The notes under the pieces were generated by a model. It was not told the DNA's origin and ran no database searches. It saw nothing but the letters and a program-made list of their open reading frames with translations. Below are positions 54,244 to 63,283 of a stretch of 64,000 bases of DNA, piece by piece (positions within the stretch are counted from its first letter, which is position 1; each line of letters starts with the position of its first letter). Source of the stretch: JAKPQD01 sp029572965 (GTDB taxonomy: Bacteria; Bacteroidota; Bacteroidia; Bacteroidales; DTGW01); the NCBI GenBank assembly GCA_035374585.1, contig DAOSPF010000003.1:1-64000 (forward strand), read 5' to 3'. A program made the translations under genes and the position numbers.

Positions 54244-55023
54244 ATGCCGGTCAACTTAAAACAACTTACCGCTACCCACGAACAAAACAGGAAAAGTCAC
54301 CAATGTATTGTTTCAGAAGAAGATTACAAAATGGTCGAGCCTCTTTTGAAGCTTTTACAACGTTTGTCGGAAGTTGAAAACAGTACCATCTCTGTTTTTG
54401 ACATGAACCGAAATAATTATCTGCTAAAAAGCAGTAAATTCAAAGAAATGCTGGGTTACAAAACTCATGAAGATATTGAAAATGACGATACGGCCCTTTT
54501 TCATCAAATAATTCACCCTGACGACCTACCTTTTGTGCTTGAAACGGAGAACAAAGCCTACATTTTTTTCAATAGCCTTCCAAATGAAGAGAAAAAGGAT
54601 TACAAACTTGTGTATGACTTTAGGGTAAAGAATACTGCAGGGGTGTATATGCGTTTCATCCACCAATTGGCTGTTTTAGAACAAGACCCTTTTGGAAAAT
54701 CATGGTTGATAATGATTATAACAGAGCTGATAGCCCAACGGGCTTTAAACGTTGTCTCCAAACGCAGGATGATAAACATAAAAACCAAGAAACTGCATAT
54801 TTTCAACGAAGACGATAAATTGCACGCAGATATGCTGCTGACAAAAAGAGAAACCGAAATCCTAAACCTTATTGCACAAGGGCTGGACAGTCAACGAATT
54901 TCGGAAAAGCTCTTTATTAGCGTAAACACCGTGAACAACCATCGACAAAAGATATTGAACAAAACGCAAACGGACAATACCTCGCAGGCAATCCTTTATG
55001 CAAAAAAAATGGGAATCATATAA
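54244..55023 (+). CDS. PAS-LuxR transcriptional regulator
   Basis: 259 residues: a PAS-like domain (about 45-165, with YKTHEDIENDD and IIHPDDLPFV, the PAC-type turn) and a C-terminal LuxR helix-turn-helix (LTKRETEILNLIAQGL, ISVNTVNNHRQKIL). No receiver domain, so it is likely a single-protein sensor. It lies 12 bp upstream of the pentapeptide-repeat gene, probably in one operon. This domain pairing is common in Bacteroidetes; targets are unknown. Confidence 0.88.
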   Translation: MPVNLKQLTATHEQNRKSHQCIVSEEDYKMVEPLLKLLQRLSEVENSTISVFDMNRNNYLLKSSKFKEMLGYKTHEDIENDDTALFHQIIHPDDLPFVLETENKAYIFFNSLPNEEKKDYKLVYDFRVKNTAGVYMRFIHQLAVLEQDPFGKSWLIMIITELIAQRALNVVSKRRMINIKTKKLHIFNEDDKLHADMLLTKRETEILNLIAQGLDSQRISEKLFISVNTVNNHRQKILNKTQTDNTSQAILYAKKMGII

Positions 55024-55035
55024 AATGTACTACCT

Positions 55036-55602
55036 ATGGCTTATGTAGAAGAAAAAACATTCAACAAAGTGGACTTTACCAGCAAAGCGTTGGAAAAAGG
55101 AGAATACGACAACTGCACGTTTAAGGAATGCGATTTTTCAAACTCAGACCTTTCGGATATCAAATTTCTGGAATGCAGGTTTGACAACTGTAACCTAAGT
55201 ATGACAAAGCTTATCAACACTTCTCTCTGTGATGTACGCTTTAAAAACTGTAAAATGATTGGTATGCATTTTGAAACGTGCAATGAATTTGGGTTTTCTA
55301 TACATTTAGAAGATTGTAACCTTAGTCTTTCCTCATTTTACAAAATCAAGATGAAGAAAAACACATTTAAAAACCTGAAATTTCACGAATGCGACTTTAC
55401 CGAGAGCGACTTGAGCCTGTCGGTCTTTGACCAATGCGATTTTGCCAAAGCCACATTTGACAATACCAACCTTGAAAAAGCAGATATGCAAACTTCCTTC
55501 AATTATTCTATTGACCCTGACAAAAACCGCATTAAAAAGGCCAAATTTTCATTAAACGGCATTGCCGGATTGCTTGACAAATATGACATTGAGATAAATT
55601 AA
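55036..55602 (+). CDS. Pentapeptide-repeat protein
   Basis: 188 residues made of about 28 A(D/N)LXX-like pentapeptides with central Phe/Leu (CTFKECDFSNSDL, DLSDIKFLECRFDN), forming a right-handed quadrilateral helix. The C-terminus GIAGLLDKYDIEIN is like that of Qnr/McbG-type proteins, which mimic DNA and protect gyrase. Gyrase protection is only a family-based possibility. Partner of the PAS-LuxR gene. Confidence 0.85.
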   Translation: MAYVEEKTFNKVDFTSKALEKGEYDNCTFKECDFSNSDLSDIKFLECRFDNCNLSMTKLINTSLCDVRFKNCKMIGMHFETCNEFGFSIHLEDCNLSLSSFYKIKMKKNTFKNLKFHECDFTESDLSLSVFDQCDFAKATFDNTNLEKADMQTSFNYSIDPDKNRIKKAKFSLNGIAGLLDKYDIEIN

Positions 55603-55754
55603 GCAGGCAAACCCAATATTTGAAATCTCAACATTTGTACATTTAATAAAGAAATTTCAACATTTTGCCAAGCCGAAAATGTTAAAATCCACGAACATTG
55701 CAATAACGAATTATTAAAATCTAACCTATACCTAATCATCTAAAATTTAATAAA

Positions 55755-57689
55755 ATGAAACAAATAATTTTGTCCATCAGCTTGCTCATCGCAGCCAAAT
55801 GTATGGCAGCACCAGCAGACACAATACCTGCTAACAGTTCGCTTATTGAATATACTGGTAGAATTGACTTTTCCAACCCATTAGCCCCCAAGTTCTCATA
55901 TTCTGGAGTTTCTATCAGGGCTTGTTTTACAGGAACAAGCATAGCGGCCATTATGAATGACAATATTGGCAAAAACTACTACAATGTTATACTTGACGGA
56001 AAAGTGACAGATACAATAAATGTAAGTATTGGACAAAAGACATATCTGTTGGCTGAAGGCCTTGAAAACAAAGTACACGAAATTGAACTGTTCAAACGTA
56101 CCGAACAGGAATTTGGAAAAACCGAGTTTCTTGGTTTTGTCGTTGACAAAGACGCAAACCTGTCCACTATTGTCAACCAACGTGAGAAAATGATTGAATT
56201 TATTGGCAATTCAATCACCTGTGGCTATGGAAACGAAGGAAAAAATGGCGAAAAATTTGGCCCTACTACTGAAAACCACTACCTGACCTACGCTGCCATA
56301 ACATCACGTAACTTTAATGCCCGCCATTTGGCCGTTTGCAAGTCAGGGATTGGCATATACCGCAATTATGATGGCCCGGCAACAGGCGATGCAGAGTGCA
56401 TGACCAACCTCTACACACGAACATTCCTTTATGATGACAAGCCTAAGTATTCTTTTGCACAAAAACCCGATCTCGTTTGTATTGACCTGGGCACAAATGA
56501 TTTCAGCACTACTGGTTGTGACTCGGCCAGATTTATCAACAACTACTTCAGGCTGATTGACACCATCCAAACCAAATATGCCATGCCAGAGATTATCTGC
56601 CTGGCAGGCCCCATGATGTCCGGCTCAGCCTTGGTAACAATAAAAAAGTACCTTACCTTTATTGCCGATTCTGCAACAAAGAAAGGCAAAGGCAAGGTTT
56701 ACTTTTTTGAAATGTCTGCCCAATCAGGCGATGTAGGTATTGATTACCACCCAAATGTAACTCAGCACAAAAAAAATGCACAGGAGCTTACCGATTTTAT
56801 TGTAAAAACTAAAGGATGGAAGATTACTCCACTTGCTGCAAGCGCCAGTTTGATTGGGGCCAAACATATTCAGGTAGTTTTCAATACGGGCATTCAAGAT
56901 TCAACTAACAATTTTACCGGAATTGCAGTAGCCGGAAACAATGGTAATGTTTCCATTGACACAGCTTTTATTGATACTGCTGATAATAAAATTTTGCATA
57001 TACTTACAGAAAGCAGTTTTGCCATTGGCGAAAGTGTAACATTCAGCTATAATCAGGGCTCTATAATGTCTATCGACTCTATTGCATTACTGACAATTAA
57101 TCAATACACAATACAAAACAAACTCACAGAAACCAAGCTGGCAAGAGGGATTTCTACAACTGATGGTAAATCCATCTTACTTTCTTTCAATAAAGCCCTG
57201 AAAAACAACAATAACATTGAAGGGCTTACTATTACAAACAGTAAAGGCATATTAGCCATTGACTCTTTTGCTATATCAGGCACCCAAATAAACCTTTACC
57301 TTAAAGAAGCTTTAATAAAGGGCGATTCAATATTTGCTAATTATAATGGCAATGCCATTGTAGGTTTTGACGATATACCACTGGAAAGTATAACAAAATT
57401 GGTTGTTAAAAATGCTTCAAAAATCGTAAGTATAACAAATATGAAAAATACAACTGTAGAAATTTTTCCTAACCCCAATAAAACTGGAAAAATTTATTAC
57501 CGCATAAATCTAACTTCAGGCAACAAAGGAACTATTGACATTTTCAACATTAATGGCAAATTGGTGTTTAGCCAAAGTATTTCAAAAACAGAGGGTTTCA
57601 TTGACGCTACCAACCTCAAAAAGGGAAGTTACATCGTCAAAATCAAACAAGGAGAAAACTCAATATCAAAAACCATACTCTTACAATAA
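55755..57689 (+). CDS. CE2-like acetylesterase with T9SS sorting domain
   Basis: 644 residues. Signal peptide to about residue 19; a beta-sandwich domain (25-140); an SGNH esterase domain (145-355) with Ser153 in FIGNSITCGYG, LGTND, and a D-x-H pair in GIDYHPNV. This two-domain layout is that of CE2 acetylxylan/glucan esterases. Residues 370-560 are Ig-like linkers; about 567-644 are a T9SS type A sorting domain (EIFPNPNKTG ... GSYIVKIKQGENS). It is secreted and removes acetyl groups from polysaccharides. 57 bp upstream of the CE6-type esterase. Confidence 0.88.
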   Translation: MKQIILSISLLIAAKCMAAPADTIPANSSLIEYTGRIDFSNPLAPKFSYSGVSIRACFTGTSIAAIMNDNIGKNYYNVILDGKVTDTINVSIGQKTYLLAEGLENKVHEIELFKRTEQEFGKTEFLGFVVDKDANLSTIVNQREKMIEFIGNSITCGYGNEGKNGEKFGPTTENHYLTYAAITSRNFNARHLAVCKSGIGIYRNYDGPATGDAECMTNLYTRTFLYDDKPKYSFAQKPDLVCIDLGTNDFSTTGCDSARFINNYFRLIDTIQTKYAMPEIICLAGPMMSGSALVTIKKYLTFIADSATKKGKGKVYFFEMSAQSGDVGIDYHPNVTQHKKNAQELTDFIVKTKGWKITPLAASASLIGAKHIQVVFNTGIQDSTNNFTGIAVAGNNGNVSIDTAFIDTADNKILHILTESSFAIGESVTFSYNQGSIMSIDSIALLTINQYTIQNKLTETKLARGISTTDGKSILLSFNKALKNNNNIEGLTITNSKGILAIDSFAISGTQINLYLKEALIKGDSIFANYNGNAIVGFDDIPLESITKLVVKNASKIVSITNMKNTTVEIFPNPNKTGKIYYRINLTSGNKGTIDIFNINGKLVFSQSISKTEGFIDATNLKKGSYIVKIKQGENSISKTILLQ

Positions 57690-57746
57690 AAACAACTCAT
57701 TGAAAATGAACAACTATACTTATTATAACTAATTAATTTCTCAATT

Positions 57747-59345
57747 ATGGCAAACACAAAAAAGATGCATCCATTAGCATGGTTAATGCTATTTATGCTT
57801 TGCATGAACGTGGGGGCTCAAAACCCCAATTTTTACATCTATCTTTGCTTTGGGCAGTCCAATATGGAAGGCCAGGGGACAATAGAAACGCAGGACAAAA
57901 CCGTTGACAGCCGTTTTAAGGTTTTTCAGGCGCTGAATTGTTCAAACCTTGGAAGAACAAAGGCCAAATGGTACACCGCCGTACCGCCAACCTGTCAGTG
58001 CTACTCAAAACTCTCGCCTGCCGACTACTTTGGCAGGACAATGGTGGCTAACCTCCCCGACAGCATTACTGTAGGCATCATCAACGTTGCTGTGGGAGGC
58101 TGCGATATCAGGTTGTTTGATAAAGACATATACATGGATTATGATTCTACTTACAAAGAAAGCTGGTTTACCTCTAAGGTTAAGGATTATGGCTATAATC
58201 CATATAAATACCTCATCGACCTGGCTAAACTGGCCCAACAAGATGGTGTTATAAAAGGTATCCTTCTTCACCAGGGCGAAACCAATACCGGAGATGCTCA
58301 ATGGCCAACTTATGTTAAGAAAATATACAACGATATGCTTGCCGACCTTTCATTGAAAGCAGACTCTGTTCCCATTCTGGCCGGAGAAGTATTGGCCGCA
58401 GCAGGCAATTGCTGTTCAAGCATGAATAGCATTATTAAAAGGCTGCCCGACACTATTCCTACTGCACATGTTATATCATCTGCCGGATGCGCCGGACAAG
58501 ATTATGCCCACTTTAATTCTGAAGGTTACCGCAAACTTGGAAGAAGATACGGCGCTACAATGCTTTCGCTCATGGGGTTAGAAGCAGCTTATGCCGAAGC
58601 AGAGTGCGGCACCGTTGGAAAAAACTGGAAAACTTTGGCTGACAAAAATGCTTCAAACGGAGCTTATGTAACCCAAACAGCCGCACAAAACAACACTGCC
58701 TCTGCGCCCTCAAGCGAAGACAACATCATTCAAATGAGCATTTCGGTAAGCGCTGATACCAGCTATTACCTCTATGGGCGTTTCAACAACGCAAGCGCCA
58801 ATAGCAATGCATTTTGGGTAAAGGTAGATGATGCCGAATTTGAATTGTTTGACAACCTTACCACAACCGGTTGGCAATGGCTCGAATTGAAAAAGCTCGA
58901 TTTGACTGCCGGAGAGCACAAAATATATGTTGGCTTTGCCAAAGACAGTGCAATGCTGGATAAAATATGTTTGAAAAACGCGCAAAAACTGCCGGTTGAT
59001 GTTGCCGAAGAAGCTGCAAACCTATGCACCCCCTCTATTACACCTGACCCAACTCAGGTTGGTGTTACTGCTAAAGACGGGTACGCATTGTATCAAAATT
59101 TTCCCAACCCGGTTAACAATTGCAGCACCATCATCACATTCCACATTCCCCAAACCAGCTTTGTATCTTTAAAAGTTTACAATTCGCAAGGATTGGAAAT
59201 TAAAGAACTTGCAGGAAGAACATTTACCTCAGGCGAACATAACATAACATTTAACATCGAAAAATTGTCTCCCGGGGCATATTTTTATACTTTGAGAGCA
59301 GGACAATTTTCTTCTACCCAAAAAATGATTATACCAGTTGAATAA
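57747..59345 (+). CDS. CE6/SASA-type acetylesterase with CBM-like and T9SS domains
   Basis: 532 residues. Signal peptide (ending NVGAQ, 25); SASA esterase domain to about 283 with Ser38 in GQSNMEGQG, HQGETNTG and the catalytic His in DYAHF; a CBM6/35-like beta-sandwich (about 285-425, with SYYLYGRFNNASANSNAFWVK); T9SS type A sorting domain 446-532 (YQNFPNPVNN ... LSPGAYFYTL). The catalytic part is a close paralogue of the protein at 18277. With the CE2-like gene upstream, it forms a secreted deacetylase pair for one glycan. Confidence 0.9.
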   Translation: MANTKKMHPLAWLMLFMLCMNVGAQNPNFYIYLCFGQSNMEGQGTIETQDKTVDSRFKVFQALNCSNLGRTKAKWYTAVPPTCQCYSKLSPADYFGRTMVANLPDSITVGIINVAVGGCDIRLFDKDIYMDYDSTYKESWFTSKVKDYGYNPYKYLIDLAKLAQQDGVIKGILLHQGETNTGDAQWPTYVKKIYNDMLADLSLKADSVPILAGEVLAAAGNCCSSMNSIIKRLPDTIPTAHVISSAGCAGQDYAHFNSEGYRKLGRRYGATMLSLMGLEAAYAEAECGTVGKNWKTLADKNASNGAYVTQTAAQNNTASAPSSEDNIIQMSISVSADTSYYLYGRFNNASANSNAFWVKVDDAEFELFDNLTTTGWQWLELKKLDLTAGEHKIYVGFAKDSAMLDKICLKNAQKLPVDVAEEAANLCTPSITPDPTQVGVTAKDGYALYQNFPNPVNNCSTIITFHIPQTSFVSLKVYNSQGLEIKELAGRTFTSGEHNITFNIEKLSPGAYFYTLRAGQFSSTQKMIIPVE

Positions 59346-59361
59346 TACATCACAAAATTTA

Positions 59362-59399
59362 ACCCAAAAAGGCTTTCAGCAATGAAGGCCTTTTTGGGT
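59362..59399 (+). terminator. Terminator after the CE2/CE6 pair
   Basis: A 12-bp perfect stem ACCCAAAAAGGC (59362-59373) / GCCTTTTTGGGT (59388-59399). Rest of the 417-bp gap to 59762 is the inverted-repeat element. Confidence 0.85.
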
Positions 59400-59476
59400 A
59401 TTTATCCTTTAATTGCTTAGAATATAGCTCCTGCTTAAGCAAACATCTGTCAGTCCAATATTTGATTAGAAAACAC

Positions 59477-59694
59477 TGTTGTCCGGTAAAATTAAATAGA
59501 TACTGGTAATATCGTTGATTAGAAACTGGTCGGCCCCGCCGGGGCTTAACTTTAACGATGTTTAATTGTACTACCAACAGGACGTCGCTACGCGACTAAA
59601 TAATAGCAGCGTAACTGCGAACTGTTTGTAGGACAACCAAATACACCAAATGTTTCTAAGCTGCATAGCGGCGGCCTGTTGGTACCGGACAACA
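59477..59694 (-). mobile_element. 218-bp non-coding element with terminal inverted repeats (copy 2, inverted)
   Basis: The reverse complement of the element at 4119-4341, over 90% alike by eye. The left end is intact (TGTTGTCCGGTAAAA, 59477-59491); the right end has GGTACCGGACAACA in place of the usual TTTTACCGG. Of the four mini-hairpins, two keep full pairing (GCCCC-GCC-GGGGC with a changed loop; GTCGC-TAC-GCGAC), one now has a G-U wobble (GCTGC/GCGGC) and one a single mismatch (GCAGC/ACTGC). Copy 2 sits between the CE6-type esterase and the alpha/beta hydrolase. Confidence 0.75.
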
Positions 59695-59762
59695 ATGATT
59701 ATAAAATGAACCTGAACATTTTCTGTCATTCTTTCAGAAAATATTTCAATTCTCTTTTTTTT

Positions 59763-60704
59763 CTAAACATACCTTCTCAAATGTTCGCAAATTTCGGCTA
59801 ATGCCAACTTCGACTCTCTAAAAAGATTGCCAAATGCAGGATAGCAATGGCACATACCTTTATCTACCCGCAGGGTTACAGGTACTCCGGCATCTTTGGC
59901 CTTTTGGGCAAAGCAGATAGCATCATCCAAAAGGATTTCATTTCCTCCGGCACTGATATGCAACGGGGGCAATCCCTTTAAATCGCCGTAAAGTGGCGAA
60001 ATATATGGGTTGCTTCTGTCATGCCCCTTGGCATAAAACTCGCTGGCATATTGAGGACAACCTATTGGTGCAAAACACTTTTTCATGTTGGTTTTATACG
60101 ACCTGCCGGTAAGCAACAAATCTGTCCAAGGCGAAAGCGCTGCTGCAGCCGCAGGAAGAGCAATACCCTTATCTTTCAATGCCAGTAAAGTAGCCAAACA
60201 TAACCCTCCCCCGGCCGAATCTCCGGCAAATATAATATTTGAAGGCTTATAACCTTCGTCCAGCAAATATTGATAGGCAGCCAAAGCATCTTCCAAAGCA
60301 GAAGGATAAGAATATTCAGGAGCTAAACGATAATCAAACACCAAAGCATTGACACCCGTGCCTTGTACAAACTTAACCACGTGTTGCCTGTGCGATTGAG
60401 GAGATCCCAACAGGTACATTCCTCCATGAAAATACAGCATCGCCTTTTCTGCATGGTTGCCAGGCAATCTGACCCATTCTGCGTAGCGTCCATTAATGTT
60501 CAACTCGTCTATTACAGTTTCTTTGGGCAATTTGCCAAAACGATTGGCAGCCTGCTCAACCCTTTCGCGCATTTTTCGGATGCCTTCCATGGATGGGTCG
60601 AAAGGCTTGCGCTTCAATTGAAACCGAAATAAATGGCTATGGAGCATCAGGTTGAGCAATATTTTACTTTTTAAGCTTTGCATATTGTTTACATTAAAAT
60701 TCAT
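59763..60704 (-). CDS. Alpha/beta hydrolase, hormone-sensitive-lipase family
   Basis: 313 residues. The oxyanion motif HGG (YFHGGMYLLGSP) and nucleophile motif GDSAGGG identify the HSL (bacterial family IV) esterases; an Asp in GGNEILLDDA and His in MCHCYPAFG complete the triad. It would hydrolyse short-chain esters. Its start overlaps the tetR stop codon by 11 bp, so the two are coupled; a later Met at 60683 is an alternative start. Confidence 0.91.
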   Translation of the reverse strand: MNFNVNNMQSLKSKILLNLMLHSHLFRFQLKRKPFDPSMEGIRKMRERVEQAANRFGKLPKETVIDELNINGRYAEWVRLPGNHAEKAMLYFHGGMYLLGSPQSHRQHVVKFVQGTGVNALVFDYRLAPEYSYPSALEDALAAYQYLLDEGYKPSNIIFAGDSAGGGLCLATLLALKDKGIALPAAAAALSPWTDLLLTGRSYKTNMKKCFAPIGCPQYASEFYAKGHDRSNPYISPLYGDLKGLPPLHISAGGNEILLDDAICFAQKAKDAGVPVTLRVDKGMCHCYPAFGNLFRESKLALAEICEHLRRYV

Positions 60705-61302
60705 TTAAAAACATATTGAGAATTATCCTTTTGTCGGGCATTTTGGCATTAGCGCCATTTATAGCTTTGTACATGGCCAACCCGTTGATGGTAGAAAAGA
60801 ATAAGGTTGTCATTTCGGCTGCATCAAAACTCCTGACAGTACCTTCTTTTTGCCCATGAATGAAGATGCGGTTTATGACCCCGTATTTTATATTGTTTTG
60901 CGAAAAGATAAAGTCTCTGGCTTCCTGAGGAAAAGCCTCAGACAAAGCGGCTTGAGTAATGAGAAAGTAATAGTAGGCCGTTTCCACTTTTTGGTCAAAC
61001 CCTTTTAAAAGCTGCTCAACAGCAAGCACAATCTTCTCTTTCGCCGACAATGGAAGCTTTTCCAATTCTAATGCTGCTGTATTCATCTTTTCTACTGCAT
61101 CACGAATTAGCCAGTTAAACACTTCTTCTTTGGACTTGTAATAATGATAAATTAAGCCCTGCGAAATACCTGTTTTTGCCGATATATCTGAGATACGGGT
61201 TGCAACCAACCCTTTCCTGGCAAACAACTCAAGGGCTGCAGCAAGTATCTGTTCGCGGCGTCCATCTTTCACCTTCTGGTTTGCTTCTTTATTGCGTGGC
61301 AT
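60694..61302 (-). CDS. TetR/AcrR-family repressor
   Basis: 202 residues with the N-terminal HTH (ILAAALELFARKGLVATRIS ... GLIYHYYKSKEEVFNWL). The C-terminal domain has no clear ligand type. It sits first in a two-gene unit with the esterase, which it most likely controls. A Met near the esterase start overlaps its last codons. Confidence 0.93.
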   Translation of the reverse strand: MPRNKEANQKVKDGRREQILAAALELFARKGLVATRISDISAKTGISQGLIYHYYKSKEEVFNWLIRDAVEKMNTAALELEKLPLSAKEKIVLAVEQLLKGFDQKVETAYYYFLITQAALSEAFPQEARDFIFSQNNIKYGVINRIFIHGQKEGTVRSFDAAEMTTLFFSTINGLAMYKAINGANAKMPDKRIILNMFLNEF

Positions 61303-61327
61303 ATATTGATTGATTATTTATTCAATG

Positions 61328-61335
61328 CAAAAATA
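61328..61335 (-). promoter_or_regulatory. Putative promoter of the tetR-esterase unit
   Basis: On the minus strand the -7 element reads TATTTTTG; a TTG about 22 bp upstream (61358-61360) may be -33. No perfect palindrome was found here, unlike the first tetR promoter. Confidence 0.45.
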
Positions 61336-61439
61336 GCCATTTTTTTTAAAGAAAAAACAAGTCTTTTTAACTAAAAGTAAATTTCATTCGTTAATACAAT
61401 TGAGTACCTTTAAGCAATCAACTTCAAAATACGCATAAA

Positions 61440-63233
61440 ATGAACAACCTAAATTACGGAGTTATAGGCAATTGCAGGAGTGCAGCCTTGGTATCCAGCA
61501 CGGGGAGCATTGATTGGTGTTGTTTGCCAGATTTTGATTCACCTTCGGTTTTTGCTAAAATATTAGACAAAGAAAAAGGCGGCTATATGGCATTTGAAGT
61601 GGATGATTCTTATAAAGTTTCACAAAAATATTTTCACCGCACCAACGTTTTGTGTACAGAATTCAAGTCAGACGAAGGTACATTTGAGGTTATAGACTTC
61701 ATGCCCAGGTATAAAACTGCCGAAAATCAATATTTTTCGCCATCTGAAATATACCGCTATATCAGGCCCATTAGTGGGGCTCCGATTTTTAAGGTAAAAT
61801 ATGCCCCGGCGTTAAATTATGCCAGAGAAAAAGTAGCCCATAACATTGAAGACAACCGGGTGAGGTCGTACTCTGTTTCCAACCCCACTGATTGTATTTA
61901 TTTATACAGCAGCATTGATTTTGAAGCCATACTAAACAGTACGCCTATAAAACTTGAGAAACAACAGTTTCTTCTTGTCTCGTACAACCAAAAGCTTATA
62001 GACATTGACATTAACAGGGTATATCTTGAATATCAGCGGACAAAAGTATATTGGCTAAACTGGACAAACCGTTCAAAAAAATACGAAGAATATACTGAAG
62101 AAATCATCAGGAGTTTGCTTGTGTTGAAAATGATGACATATCAGCCAACAGGCGCAATATTGGCTGCGTTGACAACAAGCATCCCCGAAACTATAGGAGA
62201 AGTGCGAAACTGGGATTATCGTTTTTGCTGGCTGCGAGATGCCTCTATGGCCATAGATACATTGCTAAAAATGGGGCACTACAATTCGGCCAAAGGGTTT
62301 ATGACGTTTATCAAAGGCATTCTCAAATCAAAGCATGACACGTTTCAAATCATGTATGGCATCCGTGGTGAAAGAAACCTGACCGAATATAACCTGATGC
62401 ACCTTTCAGGTTACGAAAACTCAAAGCCGGTACGCATAGGCAATGCAGCATACTATCAAAGGCAAAACGATGTATTTGGGTACCTTTTAAATGTTATTTA
62501 CCAGTATTACGAATATTTTCCTGGCACACTGGACGAGATTGAAGATATGTGGGAAATAGTGCGCAATATAGCCCGTACAGTTTCTACACATTGGGAAAAA
62601 CCAGACAAAGGTATTTGGGAAATACGCAACAACGAAAAACACTTTGTATTTTCAAAGGTGATGAGCTGGGTAGCCATGGACAGGGCTACTAAAATAGCTA
62701 CCATCCTTAACAAGCCGTATTATTACTGCAATTGGAGAGAGATTGCAAATGACATTAAAAATGATGTTTTAAAAAATGGATGGAAAAAAGAAATTCAATC
62801 ATTCTCGCAAGCTTATGACAATACCGAGTTGGACGCATCTTTGCTGCTAATGGCCGAATATGGTTTCATTTCGCATACAGACGAAAAATTTATAAACACC
62901 GTACAGGCTGTAAAAAAAGCACTTTCTCACCAAGGGCTTATGTACCGCTATAAAAATGAAGACGACTTTGGCAATCCCTCGTCATCATTCACCATTTGCA
63001 CATTTTGGCTGATTCAGGCCTTATATCAAACCGGGCAAGCGGCTGAGGCCAAAAACATCTTCGACAACCTCCTGCAATGGAGCAACCACCTTGGACTTTA
63101 TAGTGAAGACTTAGATTTTGAAACAAAAAGGCTGTTGGGCAACTTCCCACAAGTATATTCGCACCTGGCTTTCATCAATACTGCAACAATGTTTTCAAAA
63201 GAAAAAATTATTTCACGGTTTATCAAGCCATGA
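61440..63233 (+). CDS. Glycoside hydrolase family 15 protein (glucoamylase/trehalase-like)
   Basis: 597 residues: an N-terminal beta-sandwich (1-210) and an (alpha/alpha)6 barrel. VRNWDYRFCWLRDAS is the family block; the catalytic acid is Glu394 in KGIWEIR, and the general base Glu556 in LYSEDLDFETKRLLGNFPQ. No signal peptide, so cytoplasmic. GH15 enzymes of this type act on alpha-glucans or trehalose; the substrate cannot be told by eye. It lies 50 bp upstream of the DUF389 gene and is divergent from the tetR unit. Confidence 0.92.
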   Translation: MNNLNYGVIGNCRSAALVSSTGSIDWCCLPDFDSPSVFAKILDKEKGGYMAFEVDDSYKVSQKYFHRTNVLCTEFKSDEGTFEVIDFMPRYKTAENQYFSPSEIYRYIRPISGAPIFKVKYAPALNYAREKVAHNIEDNRVRSYSVSNPTDCIYLYSSIDFEAILNSTPIKLEKQQFLLVSYNQKLIDIDINRVYLEYQRTKVYWLNWTNRSKKYEEYTEEIIRSLLVLKMMTYQPTGAILAALTTSIPETIGEVRNWDYRFCWLRDASMAIDTLLKMGHYNSAKGFMTFIKGILKSKHDTFQIMYGIRGERNLTEYNLMHLSGYENSKPVRIGNAAYYQRQNDVFGYLLNVIYQYYEYFPGTLDEIEDMWEIVRNIARTVSTHWEKPDKGIWEIRNNEKHFVFSKVMSWVAMDRATKIATILNKPYYYCNWREIANDIKNDVLKNGWKKEIQSFSQAYDNTELDASLLLMAEYGFISHTDEKFINTVQAVKKALSHQGLMYRYKNEDDFGNPSSSFTICTFWLIQALYQTGQAAEAKNIFDNLLQWSNHLGLYSEDLDFETKRLLGNFPQVYSHLAFINTATMFSKEKIISRFIKP

Positions 63234-63283
63234 TTTTTAATTGTAAAAAACAATAAAAAACGTTATACGACAATCTGAAAAAT

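Noticed and set aside
59359..59577. 72-residue minus-strand reading frame in the repeat element
   Set aside because: It crosses the terminator and the end of the element, has no start context, and is not open in copy 1.
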